DNA from: a virus
IMG/VR virus record: IMGVR_UViG_3300030110_004140
Coordinates: 1 to 23,829 of that record
Length of the DNA: 23,829 nucleotides
Reading direction: 5' to 3' (one strand)
Below, in pieces: positions 1 through 7,786 of this stretch (position 1 is the stretch's first letter; every line of letters begins with the position of its first letter). Made by a program: the position numbers and the translations under genes. The notes under the pieces were generated by a model. It was not told where the DNA came from. It made no database searches and saw only the letters and a list, made by a program, of their open reading frames with translations.

Positions 1-548
1 ATATTCCTAATCTACCCAATCCCTCTGAACTTAAGTGGGACCTTGGAGTATTCAGTGGTCAACCATGTGATGTTGGTGGGGGAGGACATAAGTATCTCAC
101 CGATTATCAGAATGAATTAAAAATTAAATACATGGACCAGGTGAGTGTTCAAAGAGATGCTGATTCTGGAGACAAACATAGTCCTCCTCCTGGGTATATT
201 GAAATGGGATTCAACGGTTGTTCTCCAATGCATGTGAATCTTCTAGAGAAGGAGTTTCATATCCTTGACTATCAACACTCTGATACTCGAACTTTCCCAC
301 ATCAAAAGGAAAGAGAAAACTATTGGCAGTATGTCTATAATTGTTTTACTTACATGGTTGACTATGCAAGTAAATACCAGTTTCCCAAACCAACTTTTAT
401 TGACTTGATAAAGTTTGAGGAAGATGATAATATGGAGGATGCATTTGTTCTGCATTATAAAAATGCAAGTAATGGAAATGCTTGGCAATCCGATGAATAT
501 AATGCATTAAAAACAAGATCACTCAATAGAGTTTTAGGTGGTAATTAA
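1..548 (+). CDS. Hypothetical protein, 5'-truncated by window edge
   Basis: The reading frame is open from base 3 without a stop, so the first internal ATG at 132 is unlikely to be the true start and the gene begins outside the window. The visible part encodes about 181 residues and ends with TAA directly abutting the ATG of the next gene at 549. A glycine-rich patch lies near visible residues 25-30, and the protein is rich in aromatic residues with several Asp/Glu/His. No signal peptide or membrane segment is visible, but the N-terminus is missing. I do not recognise the family. Its position as the upstream neighbour in a continuous glycan operon suggests a role in sugar transfer or modification, but that is inferred from context only. 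Confidence 0.7.
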   Translation, partial: IPNLPNPSELKWDLGVFSGQPCDVGGGGHKYLTDYQNELKIKYMDQVSVQRDADSGDKHSPPPGYIEMGFNGCSPMHVNLLEKEFHILDYQHSDTRTFPHQKERENYWQYVYNCFTYMVDYASKYQFPKPTFIDLIKFEEDDNMEDAFVLHYKNASNGNAWQSDEYNALKTRSLNRVLGGN

Positions 549-1406
549 ATGAATGTTGTTATTTTGGGATCTGCTGGACAGATCGGTGCATACTTGAAAG
601 AGTATTTAAAAGAAAAAGGCCATGAAGTTACGGGTGTTGATATCGTTGATGGTGTTCAGAACGACCTGAGAGTTACACCCAATACCTATGTCGAAGGTAT
701 TATCAAGAAGGCAGACTTTGTATTCTTCCTTGCATTTGATGTAGGTGGTTCACACTACCTGAAGAAGTATCAGCATACTTTCCAGTTCATCAATAACAAT
801 ACCCGTATGATGGCAAATACGTTTGCCCTACTGAAGAAGTATAATAAACGATTTGTATTTGCATCTTCGCAGATGAGTAACATGTCTTACTCACCTTATG
901 GTGTGATGAAGCGTGTTGGTGAACTCCACACCACTGCACTCAAAGGACTGACTGTTAAGTTCTGGAATGTGTATGGTATTGAGAATGATATGGAGAAAGC
1001 ACACGTTATTACTGACTTCATCCGTAAAGGATTTGAGGAGGGGGAGTTTGAGATGATGACAGACGGCACAGAGGAGCGTCAGTTCCTGTATGCTGAGGAC
1101 TGCTGTGAGGCACTGGAAACAGTCATGGAGAACTTCACTGACTTCAAACCAGAAGATCCACTTCATATTACATCATTTAATTCGACTTCTATCAAAGATG
1201 TTGCTGCAATCATTCAAGGTTGCTTTAACATGATTGAAAAGTATGATGTAAAAATTAAACCAGGTCTTGCAAAAGATAGTGTTCAGATGGATAAGAGAAA
1301 CGAAGCAGATATGTTCATCTCTTCCTGGTGGTTGCCAAAAACTGGTATTGATGTAGGTATTCGTAAAGTATTTGATGCAATGAGGGGGGACTATGAAAAT
1401 ATTTGA
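549..1406 (+). CDS. NAD-dependent epimerase/dehydratase (extended SDR)
   Basis: A 285-residue extended short-chain dehydrogenase likely acting on a nucleotide-linked sugar. The N-terminus carries the NAD(P)-binding Rossmann signature GSAGQIG (residues 7-13) after a beta strand, with an acidic residue ending strand 2 (VDIVD, about 30-34). Ser106/107 followed by Tyr117-x3-Lys121 fit the SDR catalytic triad. The length matches the shorter members of the UDP-glucose epimerase/GDP-fucose synthase superfamily. Its start abuts the upstream stop, and its last 14 bases overlap the next gene. Because three GT11-type fucosyltransferase homologues follow, a role in deoxyhexose supply (GDP-fucose synthase-like) is tempting. 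No GDP-mannose 4,6-dehydratase is visible, so the substrate is unassigned. Confidence 0.88.
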   Translation: MNVVILGSAGQIGAYLKEYLKEKGHEVTGVDIVDGVQNDLRVTPNTYVEGIIKKADFVFFLAFDVGGSHYLKKYQHTFQFINNNTRMMANTFALLKKYNKRFVFASSQMSNMSYSPYGVMKRVGELHTTALKGLTVKFWNVYGIENDMEKAHVITDFIRKGFEEGEFEMMTDGTEERQFLYAEDCCEALETVMENFTDFKPEDPLHITSFNSTSIKDVAAIIQGCFNMIEKYDVKIKPGLAKDSVQMDKRNEADMFISSWWLPKTGIDVGIRKVFDAMRGDYENI

Positions 1407-2169
1407 TTGTTTTATTTTTAACCATGAGGTAGAACTCTTAGAGATAAGAATGAATATCTTGAATGATTATGTTGACAAGTTTGTTATTACTGAAGGTGAT
1501 GTGACTTTCTCTGGATTGCCCAAGGAGAGTCACTTTTTGAATAACAAGGATAGGTTTGCCAAGTGGGAGGATAAGATTATCCTAAACCAAATTACCATTC
1601 CAGAATGTGAGAGTCCATGGCACAGAGAAATCTATTCTCGAAATGCCATGGTAAGACCTGAGATTTTCAGTGATGAAGATCTTATTTTAATGAGTGATGG
1701 TGATGAAATTCCCAATCCAGAAATCATAGAACATGCATCTGAGTGGGTGTCTGATGACACTCACTTTACATTTGAACAATCTTGCTATGCATATTGGGTA
1801 AATAACCTATACTCTAATAAGTGGTTTGGTAGTCGAGCAGCAACTTATAAGTATGTCAAGAACACCACAGTTGATGATATACGAGAGGGAACTGAGGACG
1901 AAAATAAGATCTCTGGATCTATTATAACTAATGGTGGATGGCACTTTACGTATTTGGGTAATGAGGATCACATCCGACAGAAGATAAATTCATTCTGTGA
2001 TAGACAATTTGATATTCCAGAGGTGACTGAGAACATCTCAAAAAATCTGGATAGTGGAAAGGATGTTCTGAACAGGTCTCATATCTCTTATCAAAGAGTG
2101 GAACTTGATGATTCATTCCCACAACATATTATTGACAACCAAGAAAAATATTCGCACTTAATTAAATGA
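1393..2169 (+). CDS. GT17-like glycosyltransferase
   Basis: 258 residues resembling glycosyltransferase family 17 (the beta-1,4-mannosyl-glycoprotein N-acetylglucosaminyltransferase fold). Diagnostic features are the N-terminal block FNHEVELLEIRMN (residues 9-21), the VDKFVITEGDVTFSG block (27-41), and a DxD-like metal/nucleotide-sugar motif, SDGDEIPNP (101-109). These are well conserved in bacterial and viral members of the family. The start is preceded by a strong purine-rich ribosome-binding stretch (GAGGGGGGA, 1382-1390) inside the end of the upstream gene. The 3' end overlaps the next gene by four bases. Donor and acceptor cannot be deduced from sequence. It is cytosolic, with no membrane segment. 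Confidence 0.85.
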   Translation: MKIFDCFIFNHEVELLEIRMNILNDYVDKFVITEGDVTFSGLPKESHFLNNKDRFAKWEDKIILNQITIPECESPWHREIYSRNAMVRPEIFSDEDLILMSDGDEIPNPEIIEHASEWVSDDTHFTFEQSCYAYWVNNLYSNKWFGSRAATYKYVKNTTVDDIREGTEDENKISGSIITNGGWHFTYLGNEDHIRQKINSFCDRQFDIPEVTENISKNLDSGKDVLNRSHISYQRVELDDSFPQHIIDNQEKYSHLIK

Positions 2170-3209
2170 TTGTTTCTGAAATTTACAATGGTTCTGGTCT
2201 TGGCAACCAGTTGTGGAATATCGTAGCACCACGATGTATTGCCGAGCATCGTGGATTTAGGTGGGGTGTGCGAAGAGACGCTAGTAATAGTGCTCAAGGA
2301 AGTAGTAAAGTGCCATCTGTTGGGTTGAAAACATTTAAAGGATGTCAGTTCCTACCAAACATTGATTTTGGTGATGAAGTAATTGGTGGTAGAACAAGTG
2401 TTGAGGGTCAGGAACCAGATGTGCTTCCTGATGGTATTGAGTATTATGCCAGAGAAAGAGTCGATGAATATCCTTTAGGTCTTCATGCTCTGTCTGGCGA
2501 AGACGCAATGATCTATGATGACCTCCTTTATAATACGATTCCAGATAATACTAAGGTTGACGGAACATTCCAGAGATTGAGGTATATTAATGATCGTCGT
2601 AATGATATCATTCAGTGGTTGAAACCTAGTATTACAGTCACAGAATATAGTAGTAATGATTTTTGTGTAATTCAATTTAGGGGTGGTGAGTATCTTATCA
2701 CCTCTGCCTGGTGTCCTCCTGAGTATTACAGAATGGCAGCAGATAGAATGTTGGAGATTAATCCTAACATGAAGTTTGGTGTGATTACAGACGATCCAGA
2801 GAATGCACGAAAGTTTATTCCTTGGGCTCCGATTATCGGTTCTTCTGCAACCAGTGAAGTTGATCCTCTTGCTCATCTTCAAGGTTCAGGGTTCTATGAA
2901 TATAGGGGTGGTCCAATCGGTATTGATTATTCTATTCTTAATAATGCAGTCAACTCTATTATTACTTCATCCACCTTTGCCTTTTGGCCTGCATGGACTA
3001 ATACTAAGGCAGAGATTGTTATTGCTCCAAAGTATTGGAATGACTACAAGCGTTCCGATGGATACTGGCGAGGTGATGACAATATTGTAGATGATTGGGA
3101 TTATATGGATACAAAAGGTGTCATGATGAGTGGTGTGGATTGTAAGGATGAATACAGAGAGTATAGAAAAAGACATGCTTTCTATTTTGATAAACCAGAA
3201 GTTGTATGA
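2166..3209 (+). CDS. GT11-like (alpha-1,2-fucosyltransferase-type) protein, divergent
   Basis: 347 residues. The N-terminal loop GSGLGNQLWN (9-18) and the C-terminal SSTFAFWPAW (268-277) are the two landmarks of GT11 alpha-1,2-fucosyltransferases. The central donor-binding motif, normally HxRRGDY, reads QFRGGEY (170-176), so His and the second Arg are substituted. It is longer than the two other GT11-type proteins in the window (5452-6252 and 7783-8649), mainly in the middle region. It may use a nucleotide-sugar other than GDP-fucose, or be a more distant GT-B enzyme. It starts at an ATGA overlap with the previous gene and ends at another, consistent with translational coupling. Confidence 0.7.
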   Translation: MIVSEIYNGSGLGNQLWNIVAPRCIAEHRGFRWGVRRDASNSAQGSSKVPSVGLKTFKGCQFLPNIDFGDEVIGGRTSVEGQEPDVLPDGIEYYARERVDEYPLGLHALSGEDAMIYDDLLYNTIPDNTKVDGTFQRLRYINDRRNDIIQWLKPSITVTEYSSNDFCVIQFRGGEYLITSAWCPPEYYRMAADRMLEINPNMKFGVITDDPENARKFIPWAPIIGSSATSEVDPLAHLQGSGFYEYRGGPIGIDYSILNNAVNSIITSSTFAFWPAWTNTKAEIVIAPKYWNDYKRSDGYWRGDDNIVDDWDYMDTKGVMMSGVDCKDEYREYRKRHAFYFDKPEVV

Positions 3210-3889
3210 TGTTTAATGTTGACAATATTAAATCTGGTAATAATCCTTTTGATTATTGGATTATTGATAATTTTTTAGATATTGAGAATGCAAGACAACT
3301 CAGTAAAGAGTTTATTGATTATGATAGTCCTGCAGAGGACATTGTTCATTATCAAGGATGGATTGCTGAAAAAAAGACATGTAATAAGTGGGATAGATTC
3401 CCACCTTTAACTTACAAAGTCTTTACTAATTTACTGGCATCTAATTTTATTTCTAAACTTTCTAACATCACCGGAGTTAATCCTTTGTATCCTGACATTG
3501 GATTGCACGGTGGGGGTTGGCACATGCATGGAAAAGGTGGTAGACTATCAGTTCATCTTGATTATTCTATTCACCCTAAACTGGACTTGCAGAGAAAACT
3601 GAATCTTATCTTATATCTTGAAGAAGACTATGATCCTGCCTGGGGTGGTAGTCTTCAGTTCTGGTCAAATCATGATGAAAAGAAAAAACCAAAAGATAAG
3701 ATACTGGAAGTAGAACCAATCTTTAATAGAGCAGTTCTATTTGACACTACACAAAACTCATGGCACGGATTTCCAGAACCAATCCATCCGCCTGCAGGTA
3801 AGATGAGAAAAAGTTTCGCAGTGTATTACATGACTGACATCACAAAGACTGCGGAAGAAAGATACAGAGCACATTATGTTGGAGTATAA
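3206..3889 (+). CDS. 2-oxoglutarate/Fe(II)-dependent dioxygenase (prolyl-4-hydroxylase-like)
   Basis: 227 residues with the jelly-roll 2OG oxygenase signature. The HxD pair is His117/Asp119 (in SVHLDYS), the distal iron ligand is His187 (in SWHGFPEP), and a basic residue near 201 (RKSFAVYY) should bind the 2-oxoglutarate carboxylate. The segment between the HxD and the distal His contains WGGSLQFW (146-153), typical of P4H-type enzymes. Such enzymes hydroxylate proteins, sugars or small molecules using O2 and 2OG. Here it sits between a GT11-like gene and a DUF5672 gene, so hydroxylation of a glycan or of a glycosylated virion protein is plausible but inferred. ATG at 3206 overlaps the upstream stop. 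A second ATG at 3209 is an equally possible start. Confidence 0.88.
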   Translation: MMFNVDNIKSGNNPFDYWIIDNFLDIENARQLSKEFIDYDSPAEDIVHYQGWIAEKKTCNKWDRFPPLTYKVFTNLLASNFISKLSNITGVNPLYPDIGLHGGGWHMHGKGGRLSVHLDYSIHPKLDLQRKLNLILYLEEDYDPAWGGSLQFWSNHDEKKKPKDKILEVEPIFNRAVLFDTTQNSWHGFPEPIHPPAGKMRKSFAVYYMTDITKTAEERYRAHYVGV

Positions 3890-4657
3890 ATGTTAGACCT
3901 AAAGAAAGTTACTCTCTTTACAATCTATGTTCCTTGGGACAAATCAAAGATTGCTGCTGAAGATTTTCAGGATGGTGAGCAGGAGAAGTCTATTGACAAT
4001 GGACTTGAGGATACAATCCGAGCACTCTACACATGTATCGAAAGTGCAGAGTTTGGTGCTGTTAGGTTTGTAACTTCGAAAGAAATTATTGAAGAGCGTG
4101 GTGAGGAACTCCTTGCAGATGGCATAGTATGTGAGGAACCTAATATTTCCATCAACAACATGAAGGACTATGCCAGATACATGATCTATCATCTGACAGA
4201 ACATGTTGATACTGACTTTGTTCTTACAATCCAACATGATGGTTTCATCTTGAATCCTAGTGCATGGAGAGATGATTTCTTTGATTATGATTATATTGGT
4301 GCTCCCTGGCCATGGAGAGAGCAAGGATTTGTGACTCCTTTTGGGGAACACATTGCTGTTGGGAACGGTGGATTCTCATTGAGAAGTAAGAAACTCCTTG
4401 AGGTTCCTAGTAAAGTTGATGTTCCGTTTGATGTTGTTGCCATGAATGATTTTTATAAAATGTTTGGCGGTGTCAATTGGAATGAAGATGGAAACATCTG
4501 TGTACATAACAGACACATTTTTGAAGAGCAGGGATGTAAGTTTGCACCCATCGAGGTTGCAAAAGACTTCTCTCATGAAAGTCCATTAGATGTCAATCGT
4601 GGTATAATACCTTTTGGATATCATGGCAATTTGCCTGCTGGCGTAGTAATTAATTAA
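3890..4657 (+). CDS. DUF5672-family putative glycosyltransferase
   Basis: 255 residues matching my recollection of the DUF5672 family, usually found in glycan clusters and thought to be glycosyltransferase-like. Landmarks are QHDGFILNPSAW (115-126), YDYIGAPWPW (133-142), and VGNGGFSLRS (157-166), which resembles the GNGGFSLR acceptor-side motif of several GT-A enzymes. No membrane segment is present. It begins immediately after the TAA of the 2OG oxygenase gene and is followed by nine untranslated bases containing a Shine-Dalgarno sequence. This is one of the few non-overlapping junctions in the island. Donor and acceptor are unknown. Confidence 0.78.
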   Translation: MLDLKKVTLFTIYVPWDKSKIAAEDFQDGEQEKSIDNGLEDTIRALYTCIESAEFGAVRFVTSKEIIEERGEELLADGIVCEEPNISINNMKDYARYMIYHLTEHVDTDFVLTIQHDGFILNPSAWRDDFFDYDYIGAPWPWREQGFVTPFGEHIAVGNGGFSLRSKKLLEVPSKVDVPFDVVAMNDFYKMFGGVNWNEDGNICVHNRHIFEEQGCKFAPIEVAKDFSHESPLDVNRGIIPFGYHGNLPAGVVIN

Positions 4658-4661
4658 GGAG
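4656..4661 (+). promoter_or_regulatory. Shine-Dalgarno for the TylF-like methyltransferase gene
   Basis: AAGGAG lies five bases before the ATG at 4667 and overlaps the upstream TAA. Most other starts in the island depend on stop-start overlap, so this gene appears able to recruit ribosomes independently. Confidence 0.7.
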
Positions 4662-4666
4662 TTAAA

Positions 4667-5455
4667 ATGAGATTCGATATTGATCATTCCACACCATACT
4701 TCATGGACATTTTTCGGAATGTGACTGATGATGATATGACTGGTGGTGCCGAGGCAATGAAAGTCATCTCCGAGTATCACAAGAAGAATCACTATCTTCT
4801 GAATACTGGTGCTGTGGGATATGAACCACCCTCCTGGTCTGAAGAGGATAATGTATTTCCATCTGATGCCCCTGTTCATCCCATGACTCACATTGAGTGG
4901 GCTGCGATTCTTAAGAGTAAAAATCTTGAGGGTGATGTTCTGGAGTTTGGTGTTGCATGTGGCGGAACTATTCGTGACATTGCATTCATTAATCCTGATA
5001 AGAGGATTCATGGATTTGATCACTTCCAAGGACTAGAGCAAACTTCACAATTCATTCCTGATTATGCTGGTTGGCATGAAGGTGCATTCTGCCTTAATGG
5101 TCCAGAGTATCCTCAAACCTATGATCGTGTGATTGAAGACCTTTCTCAATGGGACAATATTGGTATTGTCGTTGAGGATGTTCACAAACTCACCGAACCC
5201 GAAGAGTATGAAATCGGTAAGATTTGTGCTGTGCATATTGATGTTGACATCTATGAACCAACAGTTTCATCTCTGAAGTTTGTTGATAAGTGTGAGTGGG
5301 ATTCAATTTATATGAGGTTTGATGACTGGCACGGACACGAACCTGACTATGATGCACACGAAAGACTTGCATGTAAAGAGTGGATTGAGAAGAACAACTA
5401 TAAGTTTGAGGTTCTTCGTAATGGATTGCACGGAGAGATGATTGTTTCGCGATGA
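4667..5455 (+). CDS. TylF/macrocin-type O-methyltransferase
   Basis: 262 residues of a class I SAM methyltransferase in the TylF/MycF (macrocin O-methyltransferase) family, which methylates sugar hydroxyls in a metal-dependent way. The SAM-binding motif I is VLEFGVACGGT (91-101). HGFDHFQGL (115-123) follows as the acidic post-strand motif. IDVDIYEPT (191-199) and RFDDWHG (217-223) supply the Asp residues expected to bind Mg2+. It is preceded by its own AAGGAG and overlaps the following GT11 gene by four bases (ATGA). The likely role is O-methylation of a sugar in the island's glycan, which could mask it from host factors. The exact position methylated is unknown. Confidence 0.87.
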   Translation: MRFDIDHSTPYFMDIFRNVTDDDMTGGAEAMKVISEYHKKNHYLLNTGAVGYEPPSWSEEDNVFPSDAPVHPMTHIEWAAILKSKNLEGDVLEFGVACGGTIRDIAFINPDKRIHGFDHFQGLEQTSQFIPDYAGWHEGAFCLNGPEYPQTYDRVIEDLSQWDNIGIVVEDVHKLTEPEEYEIGKICAVHIDVDIYEPTVSSLKFVDKCEWDSIYMRFDDWHGHEPDYDAHERLACKEWIEKNNYKFEVLRNGLHGEMIVSR

Positions 5456-6252
5456 CTATAGCATTTAATCATCTGGGCAAACTGGGACAAATGGGAAACC
5501 AGATGTTCCAGTATGCTGCTACTAAAGGTATTGCATCTAAAGTAGGTTCACCATTTATGATTCCCAATCACCAAGAAGTCTTTGATGATGGTATTGGTAA
5601 TCGATATACGATTCTATTATTTGATGCATTTAAACTTGCGAGTGCCACTAATCTTGGAACTCTGCAAACAGACAAGTATGTTCAAGAACCAAAATTTGAA
5701 TTTATCCCTGAATTTTTTGATCTTAATGGGTCAGAAAATTTTTCTTTGTGGGGATTTTTTCAGACTGAAAAATACTTTAAGCACATTGAGGATGAGATAA
5801 GAGAAGACTTTTCTTTTCATGATGAAATTGTAGAAGAGTGTAGTGCAATCATGGAGGGATTTGATAATCCAATAGCACTTCATGTTCGCAGAGGTGATTT
5901 TCTTCACAACTCTGGCAATCATCCCCCATTAGAACTCGAATATTATGCCGAAGCATTAAAAAACTTTAATGATGAGAGAGAGGTTATAATATTTTCTAAT
6001 GATTCGGAGTGGTGTAAAGAGCAAGAGTTGTTTGAGAGTGATAGATTTGCCGTGTCAGAAGGTGGCAATCAGTTCTATGATTTGTGCCTGATGTCTATGT
6101 GCAGTGATTTTATTATTGCCAACTCATCATTCTCTTGGTGGGGTGCATGGTTGGCAAACAGAGGTAAGGTGATTGCACCCAAGAAATGGTTTGGTCCTAA
6201 TCTAAATCATGATACAAAAGATCTTTATTGTCCAGAGTGGGAAGTATTATGA
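5452..6252 (+). CDS. Alpha-1,2-fucosyltransferase family protein (GT11), canonical motifs
   Basis: 266 residues and the most canonical GT11 member in the window. The N-terminal loop is GQMGNQMFQYA (12-22). The GDP-fucose-binding motif HVRRGD (144-149) is intact. The C-terminal motif ANSSFSWWGAWLA (223-235) is textbook. GT11 enzymes transfer fucose from GDP-fucose to galactose in alpha-1,2 linkage, and bacterial homologues decorate LPS O-antigen. The length fits the bacterial family, slightly short. It starts by a four-base ATGA overlap with the methyltransferase gene and shares nucleotide-level similarity with the paralogue at 7783 (for example around the NQMFQYAA codons). Acceptor identity is unknown. 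Confidence 0.9.
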   Translation: MTIAFNHLGKLGQMGNQMFQYAATKGIASKVGSPFMIPNHQEVFDDGIGNRYTILLFDAFKLASATNLGTLQTDKYVQEPKFEFIPEFFDLNGSENFSLWGFFQTEKYFKHIEDEIREDFSFHDEIVEECSAIMEGFDNPIALHVRRGDFLHNSGNHPPLELEYYAEALKNFNDEREVIIFSNDSEWCKEQELFESDRFAVSEGGNQFYDLCLMSMCSDFIIANSSFSWWGAWLANRGKVIAPKKWFGPNLNHDTKDLYCPEWEVL

Positions 6253-6956
6253 AAGTATCAATAGCATGTCCGACATTTGAATATTATGGTAGAGGAGTAG
6301 AAGTTCTGGATGATATGTTCAGGACTATTGCTGCTCAGACATTTAAGGATATTGAAGTTGTTGTTTCAGACCACAGTAAGATTGATGTCATTGAAGATTA
6401 CTGCAAAGAGAATGAGCACAACCTGAACATCAAATACATTCGCAATGAGAATGGTAGAGGTAATCCTTCTATCAATACTAACAATGCGATTGACAATTGT
6501 AGTGGTGACATTATTAAAATCTTTCAACAAGACGACTTCTTCTATGATACAGAGGCAGTGGAGAAGATGTATGATGCCATGACAAACTCGGATGCGAAAT
6601 GGTTTGTATGTGGTGCAGTTCATACTCGCGATGATGGACATACATTCTTCAATCCCATGTATCCAAGATGGGACGATAAGATTATGCTAGAACCGGGATA
6701 CAACTTTATTGGTGGTGTATCAGTAACCGCAATTAAAAAGGAAGTGGCAGTGAGATATGATCCAGAACTCCGAATGTTACTGGATGTGGATTTCTACTAT
6801 CAGAATGTGTTAAACTATGGTATGCCAATCTTCTATCGTGACACTTTGATTGCCAATAGAGTTAGAGATAATGATACTCTGATGGCAGAAGTGACGGAGG
6901 AGGAGATTGAAGAAGAGTTTCAGTATTGTTTCAAGAAGCATGGTATTAGCAGATGA
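6249..6956 (+). CDS. Family 2 glycosyltransferase (GT-A)
   Basis: Chosen start is ATG 6249, an ATGA overlap with the upstream stop, giving 235 residues. An in-frame ATG at 6228 would add seven residues but lies deeper in the upstream gene. The N-terminus (KVSIACPTFEY) and IEVVVSDHS (35-43) form the first two Rossmann-like strands of GT2 enzymes. FQQDDFFYD (92-100) provides the Asp-Asp nucleotide-sugar/metal motif. GT2 enzymes transfer from UDP-, GDP- or dTDP-sugars with inversion. No membrane segment is present, so it is a soluble enzyme rather than a polyprenyl-linked processive synthase. The 3' end overlaps the next gene by four bases. Confidence 0.87.
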   Translation: MKVSIACPTFEYYGRGVEVLDDMFRTIAAQTFKDIEVVVSDHSKIDVIEDYCKENEHNLNIKYIRNENGRGNPSINTNNAIDNCSGDIIKIFQQDDFFYDTEAVEKMYDAMTNSDAKWFVCGAVHTRDDGHTFFNPMYPRWDDKIMLEPGYNFIGGVSVTAIKKEVAVRYDPELRMLLDVDFYYQNVLNYGMPIFYRDTLIANRVRDNDTLMAEVTEEEIEEEFQYCFKKHGISR

Positions 6957-7786
6957 GTCATAAGTATTACTTTTCAGTTGCCGCAATGTTCAAGAATGAG
7001 AGTTGGACATTAAAGGAATGGGTTGAACACTATAAGTTGCACGGAGCAGATCATATCTATTTGGTGGATGATTTCAGTGATGATGATTATCTACCCATCC
7101 TGCAACCTTATATTGATTCTGGATATGTGACTTTGTTTAAGAGTGATGTTGAGGAAAGATTTACCGGCAGACAGATTCATGTCACGAATAAGTATTTCCT
7201 TCCCATTGCAAAAGAATCCAAGTGGATTGCACAGGTTGATGTAGATGAGTTTCTGTATAGTCCAAAGGTTGTTGACATCAAAAAGATTCTGAAACAATAT
7301 GAAGACTATGGTAGGGTGATAACCAATTGGGTATGGTTTAACTCTAATGATTTTATTGAACACCCTGAAGGTGGTATTGTTAATAACTTTAATAAGAGAG
7401 CAGAGTATAATGTAAGAGTCTGGGCTACATTGTATAGTCATGCCAACCCAAACGGACAGGATGAACCAGAGTGGCAGAACCTAGATGCCCCCAAATGTAT
7501 TGTAAATACTGACTTTGGCATCGAACACTTTGCCGTTCATGATGCAATTAATAGTGGTCAGACTATTAATCTCTCATATAAAACAAATGAAAAAGACCCA
7601 GAGTTGCTATTGAATCATTATCAGTTACAATCTAGAGAATACTGGGAAACTGTTAAGATGGATAGAGGTGATTGCAATCACTGGTATACTGGAAACAGGA
7701 GAGGATGGCATGCTTTCTATTCATTAGATGTTGGTGATATAATTGATGACAGACTCAAGGAACAAAATGCGGGGATAGTATTATGA
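6953..7786 (+). CDS. GT92/GT2-type glycosyltransferase
   Basis: 277 residues with the signature of GT92-like (DUF23, Glyco_tranf_2_4) enzymes. It opens with SVAAMFKNESWTLKEWVEHY (8-27), followed by GADHIYLVDDFSDDD (31-45), and carries a DxD motif in QVDVDEFL (94-101). In eukaryotes GT92 adds beta-1,4-galactose to core fucose. Bacterial and viral homologues occur in surface-glycan clusters. It begins at an ATGA overlap with the GT2 gene and ends overlapping the GT11 paralogue by four bases. Its neighbourhood of fucosyltransferase homologues would fit extension of a fucosylated glycan, although the acceptor is an inference. Confidence 0.85.
   Translation: MSHKYYFSVAAMFKNESWTLKEWVEHYKLHGADHIYLVDDFSDDDYLPILQPYIDSGYVTLFKSDVEERFTGRQIHVTNKYFLPIAKESKWIAQVDVDEFLYSPKVVDIKKILKQYEDYGRVITNWVWFNSNDFIEHPEGGIVNNFNKRAEYNVRVWATLYSHANPNGQDEPEWQNLDAPKCIVNTDFGIEHFAVHDAINSGQTINLSYKTNEKDPELLLNHYQLQSREYWETVKMDRGDCNHWYTGNRRGWHAFYSLDVGDIIDDRLKEQNAGIVL

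Noticed and set aside
132-548. Start of the first gene at ATG 132
   Set aside because: The frame is open to the left edge of the window with sensible codons, so the gene is treated as truncated.
1472-1510. TTGACA inside the GT17 gene as a promoter
   Set aside because: No TATAAT-like element at 16-18 bases; expected by chance in AT-rich sequence.
3208-3260. TTGACA near the start of the 2OG oxygenase gene as a promoter
   Set aside because: The -10 position reads AATCCT and lies in coding sequence; not convincing.
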